Origin: CAYUJH01 sp964394585
Lineage (GTDB): Bacteria; Bacteroidota; Bacteroidia; Cytophagales; Flammeovirgaceae
Direction of reading: 5' to 3'
DNA: 24,831 nucleotides
Assembly: GCA_964394585.1 (NCBI GenBank)
Contig: CAYMYI010000060.1
Location: 1-24,831, forward strand
In this document: positions 1 to 8,700 of the stretch, piece after piece
How the letters are laid out: each line of letters starts with the position of its first letter
How positions within the stretch are numbered: the stretch's first letter is position 1
Notes under the pieces: model-generated
Database searches by the model: none
What the model was told of the DNA's origin: nothing
The model's input: the letters and a program-made list of their open reading frames with translations, nothing else
Program-made: the position numbers and the translations under genes

Positions 1-335
1 AAGAGATCAACCAGTGGCAATTGGTAGAAGGCGATACGATTATCGGAAGTTATCGGTGCAAAAAAGCCATTCACACGTTAGAACAGGGAGTTGAAGTGTG
101 GTACACTGCCGAAATTCCGCTTCCCGATGGCCCTTCGTATTATGCAGGATTACCGGGGCTAATTGTGAACGTGCAAAACAAACGCAAGCAGTTGTACATC
201 CAATTGATTTCGCTCCAAGTAGAAACCTTTGAAAAAGCAAAAATTGACATTGAAATTCCTGAGGATCAAATTACTTATACGGAATATCGCAATAAGTATG
301 CAGGGACGCCGTTCATACCCAATGCGAAGCGTTAA
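1..335 (+). CDS. GLPGLI family protein, 5' truncated by window edge
   Basis: This is the C-terminal part of a GLPGLI-family protein, a Bacteroidota family of exported proteins of unknown biochemical role. The name-giving motif is plain (YYAGLPGLIV), preceded by the usual W-x-L...I-x-G-Y/S-x-C-x-KA block and by a WYTAEIPLPDGP segment. The frame is open back to base 3 (codons for EINQWQ), which fits the family consensus, so the TTG at 21 is not the true start and the gene begins before the window. The stop lies 30 bases before the next gene on the same strand, a barrel with a carboxypeptidase-regulatory-like domain, and the two probably form an operon. This pairing is commonly seen in Bacteroidota. 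Family assignment is firm; function is unknown. Confidence 0.88.
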   Translation, partial: EINQWQLVEGDTIIGSYRCKKAIHTLEQGVEVWYTAEIPLPDGPSYYAGLPGLIVNVQNKRKQLYIQLISLQVETFEKAKIDIEIPEDQITYTEYRNKYAGTPFIPNAKR

Positions 336-365
336 CCGCACAGTTTTTTAGCCTATCATCAAACT

Positions 366-2984
366 ATGTTAAAACGGAGGGGTTTGCGTGCAGTTGTAGC
401 TTATGTATGTCTATTATTGATGGCGTCCCAATCAGTTGCCCAAGAGGATTTGTTTGGGCGCGTGGTTGATGAAAAGAATCAGCCGATAGTAGGCGCTATC
501 TTATCGCTCAATAACTTAAAGGACTCTGCTACAATCAATTATACATTCACTGACGGAAAAGGGCAGTGGAAGATGGCAATTCCTGCGGGCGCGGACTCAG
601 TATTCTTAAAGGTGAGTGTGTTGGGCTATCAGGCTAAAACGCTGTTAGTGTCGCAGCCAATTCAGCAAGATTTAGGGAGTATCGTATTGCAGGAGGATGT
701 CCGCCTGCTCGATGGGGTAGATGTACAAGGTGAACGCAAAGGGATTATTCAAAATGGCGATACGCTGCTATACGACATCGACTTGTTCCTTACCGGATCA
801 GAGCGCTCTTTGAAAGATGTGCTCGAAAACCTGCCCGGCATCACGGTACAAGAAGATGGGACGGTGCAGTACAACGGAAAAAGGATAAAGGTGCTATTGC
901 TCGATGGAAAAGATATTTTAAACAATCAGCATAAATTAGCTACTGAAGGCATTAATGCAGACTACATTAAGGCTATTCAGATAATTGAAAACTTTAGGAA
1001 AGGTTCACAGCAACTCTTTAGACTTCCTACTGAGCAAACTGCCATGAATGTCCGTTTGAAAGACAGTGCAAAAAACCGCGTAATGGGGAATGCCTCGGCG
1101 GCGGCTGGGTACGATAAAAAAGCGGCTTTCGAGAGTACCTTATTTCGAGTAAATGAGCGTACTGCTTTTACAAATTTTGGGCGATATAACAACACCGGGA
1201 CACAGACTCTCAGCATGATGGATTATCTATCTTTGCAACCTTCTGCTATGGAGTGGTTCCGAGAAGGCTTAGACACAGAAAAGATTTTGCCCGAACATTT
1301 TTCGCTGCCAACGTTTTTACAAAGCAATAACGATGCACTGATTGCGCAAAATAATCAAATAGATTCACCCAAAGGGCATACCACGAATGTGAGTGTTCTG
1401 CTAACCCGTTTTGATAGAAAAAGTGCTTATACGCTGGCGCGTAGTTATTTACGTTCACAAGCCGAATTAAAGGGAGCGTATGCTCAACGCGATGTCTTAA
1501 CGATGTTTCAAACAACGCTGAAACACACCTGGAAAAGCAAAAATGAAAAATCTTGGATAGATGTTGAAAGTCCGCTACTGCTCGAAAAATTCTCCTTAAC
1601 CAGTGAAATAAATGGGGAGTTTAATCGCTCACCAACTGCAACAAGCGTGGAAAGTTCTCATTCAACGTTCAGTGCTGCTCCGTATTTACGATACACCTTT
1701 GCACTCTCCGAGCGTTTAGTTATCAGTAACAAAGCACAGTACTTGTATGAGCTTAGGGAAGAAAACCAAGATTTACAAGATATTTTTCCATTATTTGATA
1801 CCGATACAGTGCAAATAGGACAAGGACACCAGCAAGCTGAGCTTGATTTTTCTAATAGTACTCGGGTAGAATATGAATGGCTGAACAACCATACCCTAAC
1901 ATTAAAACATACTTTCCGACACAACACGCGCAAGAATACGGCGACAAGTGAATTCCAACCATTTAATTGGGAAAATGAATTGAATAGGCGTTTTCATCAG
2001 ACCAATGTTACGTATTACTTCGATAATCAGAAATGGAAACTGAGAGCACAACTAGAGGGCTTTGCCTTAAAAACTCAGTTAGAACAAGGTGTTTTTCGGA
2101 AGTTCTTTGTAAACACGCTTTTAGGTGCTGAATATAAGTTCGATGAGTTACACTCGCTAAGTATTTCAGTTTCGGATAAGAAAACGCCGTTATCGCTCAA
2201 TGTACTCAATGCGAACGAGTGGATTAAAAATGGGCAAACGGTTATTCGAGGCATGAACCGGCCCGATACTTTGGTGCATCATAAAAGTATAAAGGCGATG
2301 TATATTCATTTTAACCAACGCACATTCCGACGAAAATTACTTCAAATTGAGTACGCCCAACGCAACAACGAAGCAGTGGTAGATAATTTCATCATCGAAA
2401 ACTTTACCGAGCAAACTTGGCGGCTTGCTCAACAACAGTCTCTTTGGAAGGTAAATACCATGGTGAGTTATCCTATTTTAGGAAGTCGCCTTAAGGTTGA
2501 TTTCAACGGCTTGTTTACATCTCAAAAAATTCGCTTTTCTGAATCGGAAACGGTGCGGCTACAAATGGGGCAGCTAACCACAAGTTTAAAAGCTTCCCTT
2601 ACACAAAAACTAACTACTATCTCATTCTTTTCGATCCATATGCTGAGTAATCGAGAGTCGGTGGTGGGCACTGCAAACGAGTTTTTGAATGCAAAGTGGG
2701 CAAACCGTTTCAACTATAAATCGGAGAAATGGTATGTTGAGGTTGAACCAAGTTTCAATGTCAATTTTGTGAATGCTAACCTGAACAAGCATTTTTGGAA
2801 TGTAAATGCCGAAATAAGCTACACAATCAACAAGCATTGGTCGCTTTCTTTGCAAGGGAATAATCTGATTAATCTGGAGGGCATTCCGAATATTCGAGTA
2901 CAGTATTCGCCTAATTTTGAGCAAGAAACCAACTACCTCCAATTTCCGGGATTCGTTTTGTTGAAAGCAGCGTATCTTTTATAG
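366..2984 (+). CDS. TonB-dependent-receptor-like outer membrane beta-barrel protein with carboxypeptidase-regulatory-like domain
   Basis: An 872-residue exported protein. Residues 1-26 form a signal peptide (charged MLKRRGLR, hydrophobic core, cut after SVAQ). Residues about 28-110 are a carboxypeptidase-regulatory-like (CarboxypepD_reg) domain, starting FGRVVDEKNQPIVGA. Residues about 115-215 resemble the TonB-receptor plug: LKDVLENLPGI, then VLLLDGKDIL, then a segment ending YIKAIQIIENF. The rest has the alternating aromatic and polar pattern of an outer-membrane barrel. The C-terminus ends in AAYLL rather than a final Phe. It is likely to act in the outer membrane in uptake or export of an unknown substrate together with the GLPGLI partner upstream. 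It has no typical SusC signature and no SusD neighbour, so a polysaccharide-utilisation role is not supported. Confidence 0.85.
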   Translation: MLKRRGLRAVVAYVCLLLMASQSVAQEDLFGRVVDEKNQPIVGAILSLNNLKDSATINYTFTDGKGQWKMAIPAGADSVFLKVSVLGYQAKTLLVSQPIQQDLGSIVLQEDVRLLDGVDVQGERKGIIQNGDTLLYDIDLFLTGSERSLKDVLENLPGITVQEDGTVQYNGKRIKVLLLDGKDILNNQHKLATEGINADYIKAIQIIENFRKGSQQLFRLPTEQTAMNVRLKDSAKNRVMGNASAAAGYDKKAAFESTLFRVNERTAFTNFGRYNNTGTQTLSMMDYLSLQPSAMEWFREGLDTEKILPEHFSLPTFLQSNNDALIAQNNQIDSPKGHTTNVSVLLTRFDRKSAYTLARSYLRSQAELKGAYAQRDVLTMFQTTLKHTWKSKNEKSWIDVESPLLLEKFSLTSEINGEFNRSPTATSVESSHSTFSAAPYLRYTFALSERLVISNKAQYLYELREENQDLQDIFPLFDTDTVQIGQGHQQAELDFSNSTRVEYEWLNNHTLTLKHTFRHNTRKNTATSEFQPFNWENELNRRFHQTNVTYYFDNQKWKLRAQLEGFALKTQLEQGVFRKFFVNTLLGAEYKFDELHSLSISVSDKKTPLSLNVLNANEWIKNGQTVIRGMNRPDTLVHHKSIKAMYIHFNQRTFRRKLLQIEYAQRNNEAVVDNFIIENFTEQTWRLAQQQSLWKVNTMVSYPILGSRLKVDFNGLFTSQKIRFSESETVRLQMGQLTTSLKASLTQKLTTISFFSIHMLSNRESVVGTANEFLNAKWANRFNYKSEKWYVEVEPSFNVNFVNANLNKHFWNVNAEISYTINKHWSLSLQGNNLINLEGIPNIRVQYSPNFEQETNYLQFPGFVLLKAAYLL

Positions 2985-3011
2985 ATTTTCTTCTTCGGTA
3001 GAAGCCTAATT

Positions 3012-3019
3012 TACGTTTG
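3012..3019 (+). promoter_or_regulatory. possible Bacteroidota -7 promoter element for the ggt-like gene
   Basis: TACGTTTG matches the Bacteroidota -7 consensus TAnnTTTG. It lies in the 132-base spacer before the ggt-like gene and would give a leader of about 90 bases. I see no good -33 TTG at the expected distance, so this is tentative. Confidence 0.3.
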
Positions 3020-3116
3020 TATTCCAACGGCAATTCTGTTTTTTTTAAGAATTGAATCACTTTTTAGCTGTACATTTAGCCCTTCTTTTTTCAAATTTCA
3101 TTTAGTTCAGTGTACC

Positions 3117-4673
3117 ATGAGTCAAATTAAAGGAGGAGTAGTGGCAGCAGGGAGCGAGCTTACCGCAGAAGCGGCTGCCGAAATTTTGCGCGCAGGGGGC
3201 AATGCATACGACGCCGCCATTGCCGCCGCTTGGATGACCTTTGTGGCAGAGCCTACGGCAACTTCAGCGGGTGGAGGTGGATTTATCAACGTATATACTT
3301 CTCGCGCAAAAAGTTACTTGTTCGATTGTTTTGCCCAAACACCGTTACAAAAGTTCGATGTCGCAGCCCTCGATTTCTTTCCGGTGGATATCGACTACGG
3401 AGAAGCGATACAAACGTTTCATGCAGGTAGAGGTTCAATTGCGCTCCCCGGGATAATCGCCGGGTTGTTCGATTTACACGAAAAGTTTGGCTCGATGCCC
3501 ATGCCGGAGTTAGCAGCACCTGCCGTTCAGGCAGCGCGCAACGGCGTATTGGTCGATTCGTTTCTCGAGTGGTGCTTTCGTTTGGTAGGGCCGGCTGTTT
3601 GTTCGCTAGAAAGTGGCAAAGCCCTGTTTGCTCCTGAAGGAACACTACCCAAAGCCGGCGAAATGTGGTACATGCCCGACTTTGCCGATACGCTGGAATA
3701 CCTCGCACAGCATGGCCCCGATGAGTTTTACCGCGGCGAAATTGCCGCAAACGTTGCCAAAGATTTTGCCGAACATGGCGGGCATCTTACTCGTGCCGAT
3801 TTTGAGCAGTTTCAAGTGGCAATTCGTCAACCTCTGCGCATTAAATACAGAGATAGCCATATTTTGACCAATCCGCCGCCTAGCGCGGGGGGGGCTATGG
3901 TGGCGTTTACCTTAAAACTGATGGAACAGCAACCCCTGGGCAAATGGGGGTTTGGAAGCGGTAGGCATCTCACCGCTTTGGCAAGTGCTATGCGAATTAC
4001 CCGTACAGCGAGGCGCGAGCAATTTGACGATTACATCTACGAGCCTGATGTAATCGAACGTTTCTTTAACGAGCTCTACATGGGAATGCTGCAAAATGAG
4101 TTGAACGAAGCCGTGAATAAACATGGCAGTACCACGCATTTTAGTGTGGCAGATAAGCAAGGGAATTTTGTGGCAATGACAAGCTCGTTAGGCGAGGGGA
4201 GTGGGTATGTCCCGAAAGGAACGGGCATTATGATGAACAACATGTTAGGCGAAGAGGATCTCAATCCGCATGGGTTTCATCAGTGGAAACCCAACCAGCG
4301 GATTACCTCTATGATGGCGCCAACCATTATGTTGCGCAATGGCAAACCGCTTATCGCCACTGGTACTGGGGGAGCTAACCGAATTCGTTCGGTGATTGCC
4401 CAAGTGGTTTCCAACGTGGTTGATTTCGGGATGCACCCCACCGAAGCCCTAACCCAACCGCGCATCCATTGGGAGCACTATACCCTCGATATTGAACCCG
4501 GCTTCCACGAAGAAGCCACCAAGCGCATCAATATTCCGGGCAAGTTGCGGAAAGTGTTTTGGTCAAAACAAGCCTTTTATTTCGGGGGGGCACATACGGT
4601 TTATGCCGACGCTCAGGGAAATATTGGGGCAGCAGGCGACCCACGGCGTACCGGTGCTACACGAAGTGTATGA
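3117..4673 (+). CDS. ggt: gamma-glutamyltransferase family protein (Ntn hydrolase), atypical substrate pocket
   Basis: A 518-residue homologue of gamma-glutamyltranspeptidase, the self-cleaving Ntn hydrolase that splits or transfers gamma-glutamyl groups from glutathione-like substrates. The N-terminal AAEILRAGGNAYDAAIAAA block, PPPSAGG (PPPSSGG in classic enzymes) and the autoprocessing site GS-TTHFS are clear. Thr339 would be the new N-terminus of the small subunit and the nucleophile. The GTGGANRIRSV oxyanion region is also present. Two features differ from E. coli Ggt: the SSM pair that binds the donor is TSMMAPT, so the second Ser is Met, and the MDDF acid segment is MNNML. No signal peptide is visible, so a cytoplasmic location is likely, whereas classic Ggt is periplasmic. 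The family is certain; true gamma-glutamyl specificity is not. Confidence 0.88.
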   Translation: MSQIKGGVVAAGSELTAEAAAEILRAGGNAYDAAIAAAWMTFVAEPTATSAGGGGFINVYTSRAKSYLFDCFAQTPLQKFDVAALDFFPVDIDYGEAIQTFHAGRGSIALPGIIAGLFDLHEKFGSMPMPELAAPAVQAARNGVLVDSFLEWCFRLVGPAVCSLESGKALFAPEGTLPKAGEMWYMPDFADTLEYLAQHGPDEFYRGEIAANVAKDFAEHGGHLTRADFEQFQVAIRQPLRIKYRDSHILTNPPPSAGGAMVAFTLKLMEQQPLGKWGFGSGRHLTALASAMRITRTARREQFDDYIYEPDVIERFFNELYMGMLQNELNEAVNKHGSTTHFSVADKQGNFVAMTSSLGEGSGYVPKGTGIMMNNMLGEEDLNPHGFHQWKPNQRITSMMAPTIMLRNGKPLIATGTGGANRIRSVIAQVVSNVVDFGMHPTEALTQPRIHWEHYTLDIEPGFHEEATKRINIPGKLRKVFWSKQAFYFGGAHTVYADAQGNIGAAGDPRRTGATRSV

Positions 4674-4696
4674 AATCACTGAAAACCACGTAAAAA

Positions 4697-4729
4697 AAAT
4701 GCGCAGAACATCGGGGGATCTGCGCATTT
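4697..4729. terminator. bidirectional intrinsic terminator between convergent genes
   Basis: Perfect 11-bp stem (AAATGCGCAGA paired with TCTGCGCATTT) around an 11-base loop. On the minus strand it is followed by a run of eight T (bases 4699-4692), giving a strong terminator for the lipoprotein gene. On the plus strand the T tract is poor, so it serves the ggt-like gene less well. Confidence 0.8.
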
Positions 4730-4757
4730 CTTAGTTATGGCGAATGCCCAAACCCTA

Positions 4758-5204
4758 TTATTGCTCTGTGTGGGTTTGTTCCCACTGCGCCGCTCTCTCT
4801 TTAATTTGTTCTCGTTGAGCTTTTAAATACTTCGATACAGGCGACATAGTTTCCTCTATTTGATAAACAACGGCAAGTGAATCCGCTATATGCTGAAATT
4901 GCTCCGCAGACTTTCCTTCCGCTAGTTGGCGAACTTTTGCATGATACTCGTCAAGAAGTGTACGTTTTGCTAATAGATAATTACGGATGTGTTCCTGTTT
5001 TTCAACATCGGTTAACTCCAGTGAGTCTAAGTCTGCCATCATTCGTTTTATATCTGTTTCCACCAGTGTCATGAGCGAGTCTTTATCCGACTGAGTAAGC
5101 AGTTCAGGGTAAGTAGGAGGGAACGCAGTTTCCTCATTCAAATTGGTTTGTTCAGAGCACGCCATCATGAACAACACACCGATAAACAGTAAATAATTTT
5201 TCAT
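4758..5204 (-). CDS. small helical lipoprotein of unknown function
   Basis: A 148-residue predicted lipoprotein. I chose the ATG at 5204 rather than the one at 5240. Starting there, the protein opens directly with MKNYLLFIGVLFMMAC, a textbook lipoprotein signal with Cys16 as the lipidated residue, and the gene then does not overlap the upstream one. The mature part is rich in Glu, Gln, Lys and Leu and looks almost wholly alpha-helical (about residues 35-148), with several Leu/Ala heptad-like stretches that may form a coiled coil. I recognise no domain. It starts 20 bases after the stop of the cysteine-rich protein gene, so the two are probably co-transcribed. A strong terminator follows it. 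Cell-envelope location is well supported; function is unknown. Confidence 0.75.
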   Translation of the reverse strand: MKNYLLFIGVLFMMACSEQTNLNEETAFPPTYPELLTQSDKDSLMTLVETDIKRMMADLDSLELTDVEKQEHIRNYLLAKRTLLDEYHAKVRQLAEGKSAEQFQHIADSLAVVYQIEETMSPVSKYLKAQREQIKERAAQWEQTHTEQ

Positions 5205-5224
5205 GCTATTTCCATTTAATGAGA

Positions 5225-5494
5225 TTACGAAAAACACCAATCGTTACAGATATTTAAGTCAGAAGCACAGAAATATAGGTCAATTTCTAAATAGTCATCA
5301 GCACTAACTAAGCAATAATCAACCACAGGGACAAGTCTGTTATCCATGCAAGCGAAATAATTTATGCTATAATTCTGATAAGCTCTTGAAGTGCACTGTG
5401 AATATTCAGATTGACAGCCACATTGTAATGGTTTTCCATGAGCACCAACTAGAAAAAATAAGAACGTTAAAACGGCTAAGAATTTTTTATTCAT
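5225..5494 (-). CDS. small secreted cysteine-rich protein (8 Cys), unknown function
   Basis: An 89-residue exported protein. Residues 1-20 form a signal peptide (MNKK, hydrophobic FLAVLTFLFFLV, likely cut after AHG). The mature chain of about 69 residues holds eight cysteines (25, 27, 34, 49, 61, 76, 83, 87), an even number at about 12 percent of residues. This suggests a compact, disulfide-linked fold in the periplasm or outside the cell. I do not recognise the family. It lies 20 bases upstream of the lipoprotein gene, and its start codon is 27 bases from a block of four 13-bp tandem repeats. The signal peptide, the cysteine pattern and the operon-like spacing argue that this is a real gene rather than a chance reading frame. 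Confidence 0.7.
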   Translation of the reverse strand: MNKKFLAVLTFLFFLVGAHGKPLQCGCQSEYSQCTSRAYQNYSINYFACMDNRLVPVVDYCLVSADDYLEIDLYFCASDLNICNDWCFS

Positions 5495-5520
5495 AGTTAG
5501 AAAAGTATAAGGCTAATTAA

Positions 5521-5572
5521 TTTACAATTACAATTTACAATTACAATTTACAATTACAATTTACAATTACAA
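5521..5572. repeat. four perfect tandem copies of a 13-bp A+T-rich unit
   Basis: The unit TTTACAATTACAA is repeated four times with no mismatch, and a partial TTTA follows. It lies 27-78 bases upstream of the start codon of the cysteine-rich protein gene (minus strand), where a promoter would be expected. The rest of the 243-base spacer (5495-5737) shows nothing else I can identify. Confidence 0.95.
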
Positions 5573-5737
5573 TTTATTAACACAGTCCTTACAGCCAATT
5601 GGTTTCGTACAAATTAAATCTCACTGAAAGTCAAGCGATTTCATCATTTCTCAAATACTTTTAGGTGTTATCGGTCTATTAATTGAAATTGATTATGGAT
5701 GTATGTGATATCATCTCTAATGGGTTGCCATAATTGA

Positions 5738-8700
5738 TTAAAACAAAAATCCAAACCGAACGAACGGTAGAAGGTTGTCTTGGTCGTCAGAAGTAGTGAG
5801 GTCAAAATGGATTACAGTAGCTTCGAAGGGAGTGAACCAAATGCCTGCTCCGTATCCCCGATGCCATTTTTCTGAGCTGCCATCGCTAACCGAAGGGTCG
5901 CGGCTGCTTTCGTCGTTGTACCAAACTCTGCCAACATCGTAAATGCCTGTAATGCCTACTTTGAAAGGGAATAGGTATGTTTTCAATTCAAAAAGCTGTA
6001 GCCGGAGGTCGTTATTCCAATAGACGCTGTGGTCGCCGGCAAAGCGCATCCGTCGAAAACCCCTGAGGTTTCGCTGCCCACCTAAGGTATTGGCTTGGAA
6101 AAAGGCGTAATCGCCTAAGTTAGCAGCTCCCCCAACGCGGGTTGCCCAGGTAAGTCGTTGGTATTTCCCGAGGCTCAAATAAAGCGAAAAATCGCCACGC
6201 AACTGGGTGAATTCAATTTCTTGTCGTTGGGCTTCATCTGCACCGGTAATGCGGCCTACACCTGCCGTAAAGTGAATACCCTCGGTAGGTACCGTTTTAT
6301 CATTGCGAGTATCGAGTTGGTAGTTGAAGAAAGCACCATCAAACACCCGTGTTTGGTTAAGGTCTTCTTGGTCTAAGCCACTTTCAGGCTGATAGATAAA
6401 TCGGCTTGGGTCGTCATCGTCTTCTAAGCTGATAATCTGTAGGTAATACCCCAAACTGAATTGGTGTTTTAGGTTAGCAGAGGTATGTCGTAGGCTAGGT
6501 TTTAGGATTACCTGTTCGTAACGAACGCGGTTAAATTCGTTTCCTTGAGTTTCTACCTGGTTTTCGGTTTCGTTGCCAAACCCGTAGAAAAAGTCAACGA
6601 AGTTAGGCGATTTGATTTCCGCATCGAGTACCAAATCCCAATTACCAATCACTTTTGTAAACTCGCCGAGGTACTCCAAATTAAACGAAGTGGTTTTGGG
6701 GGCAAAGTTCCCTAGTAGGGTATGCCTAGCTTTGAAAGGCGCTTTTCGGAAACCATGGGTGGTAATCTGCGTGCCGCCACCAATGAATAGGGCGTCATCG
6801 GGGGTGATGTTGAACGAGAGAAGCGGAATGGCAAGGTTGTATTCGAACGCTTTGCGATTATAGCGGTTTACTTCAGGGGTATTTGCCATGCGGTTACGTA
6901 CTTCGCCCTTCGAAGTGAAAGTAGTCGCCGTGCGGATGTCGTACAAGTGTGTCTTTTTCCCTAATCCGCTTATGGAAGAAGAATCTTCAACAGTATCTTC
7001 CCCGTCGCCTCCGATGATTCGTATTTTGATTCCCTTAGCCACTTCTCCGGTAATTTGGAAGAAATCGTTCCCCCCGAAACCGTACAGTCTGATTTCTTTA
7101 GTTTCGCTGCGTAAAAAGGTGCGTTCGTACATCAAGTGTTTCTTCTCTCGGTCTTTTTTCTTCATTTTAAAGACCCGAACTCGCGTACGGTCATCATCGA
7201 GGCGCTGCACTTCAAAAAACTCATGTTTATCACTGCCAAGTACATCTACTTCTTTGGTAATTGACTCGTAAAGTGCTCGTGCTGAGCTTTCTAGCTGGTC
7301 TCTCCTTGCCTTTAACTTGCGAATGATTGTTTCGCCGGAATACGGATAAATTTCAGGAGGAAACTGTCGGATTGCCTCTTCAATTACTTGGTCGGTAAGG
7401 TTTTCTTGGAAGTAGTGTACCATCGTTTTCCAATCGTTCCAATCGGGCTCGGTGAGGAACGTTCGGTCGAAATAGCGGGCATTAAATCCCAGCCCCACAG
7501 GGTCTCGAATTTTATCGTGGAAACCTTGCAGTTTACGTTGTCCCCATTTGCGCGTCCCAATTTTCATTAAAACCCCATCGGAATAGAAAAAGGCTTGGTC
7601 GCGGTCGCGCGGAATAGGGCGATAGATTTTTACATCGCGTTTTTTGTCTTTAAACTCAGCCCATCGCCACTGGTCATCGTGCCGGTCCCAATCGCCAATC
7701 CATAAATCGAATAAGCGCGAGCGCAGAACGTGCTCATAATCAATTAAATCGTCGTTATCTTCCCGAATGTTTTCTAAAACGGTAGAAGTGCCGTCAATAT
7801 CTTTGGGGTTTCCAAACGAATCGACATCGCGACGATCTTTGGCAGGGCGTTCTTCGTGTAGGTACAAACCTGGCACAAAGTCGGCCGCATATATTCCCAT
7901 GCGAGGGTCGCGAGGTACGTACACCAGTTTAGGGTTGGTATGATAGACCCCCACGGCTTCTGCCAAATCAGGAATTACAAAAGCGGCGTACGGATGCGAA
8001 GCCGATATTTGGTCTTCTACAATTTCGGCAGCAATCGTATTTCGTAAGACTAGGGGGATTGCCTTTTCAGGATATTTTTCAATAGAACGGAGAACGTACT
8101 GCTTTTCGAGGTCAGATTGTAGCCCCAAACGTAACGAGCGGGTTTGCATGCCTCCTCCTTTTTGCAGGATGGTCATTCCGCCTCTCTCTTTGGCTATATC
8201 GAAATAAGGAGTATTTCCGATGGGTTGGGTCCACTCAGCGCGATAGTTACTGCCCAGAAACCATCGTTTGAATCCTTTTGCGGCTAGTTGGGGGTTTGCG
8301 GCAACTGTAGCGGTTTCGCCGCCATAATCGATGCCGGGTTTGCCGAGTTCGCCACTTTCCGGCGTGGGCGTATCGGTAAATAATTTTTTTTGAAAGACGA
8401 TTTCCCCTTCGTTACCATCGGCTGTTGGCGTATAAAATGTGAGCCACGCTTCGCCATTCTCGAAGAAATCGAGCCGAGCAAATCCTTTTTGTGCGAAGGC
8501 AAATTGTGCTTTTTTGCGCTTTGCCACATACGTTTGCTTACAGCCTGCTCCGGAGGTAATGTAGTGGACTTCATCTTTGAGATGATATTGCAAAGCGTGG
8601 TCGTGTCCGTTGACATACATCAAGTTGGGGTGTAACTGAAAAACGCTGGTAAGGGCATCGCGCATTTGTTTGTAGCGCGGGTGCGGAATATCTTGTATGT

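Noticed and set aside
2990..3004. Small hairpin CTTCT-TCGGT-AGAAG just after the barrel gene
   Set aside because: Only five pairs and no T run; too weak to call a terminator.
3286..3750. 154-codon open frame on the minus strand inside the ggt-like gene
   Set aside because: Fully overlaps a well-supported gene, and its translation is Arg/Thr-rich with no recognisable motif; a shadow frame.
6888..7271. 127-codon plus-strand frame inside the phosphoesterase/Omp85 gene
   Set aside because: Ser/Arg-rich low-complexity translation typical of an antisense shadow; the minus-strand gene is certain.
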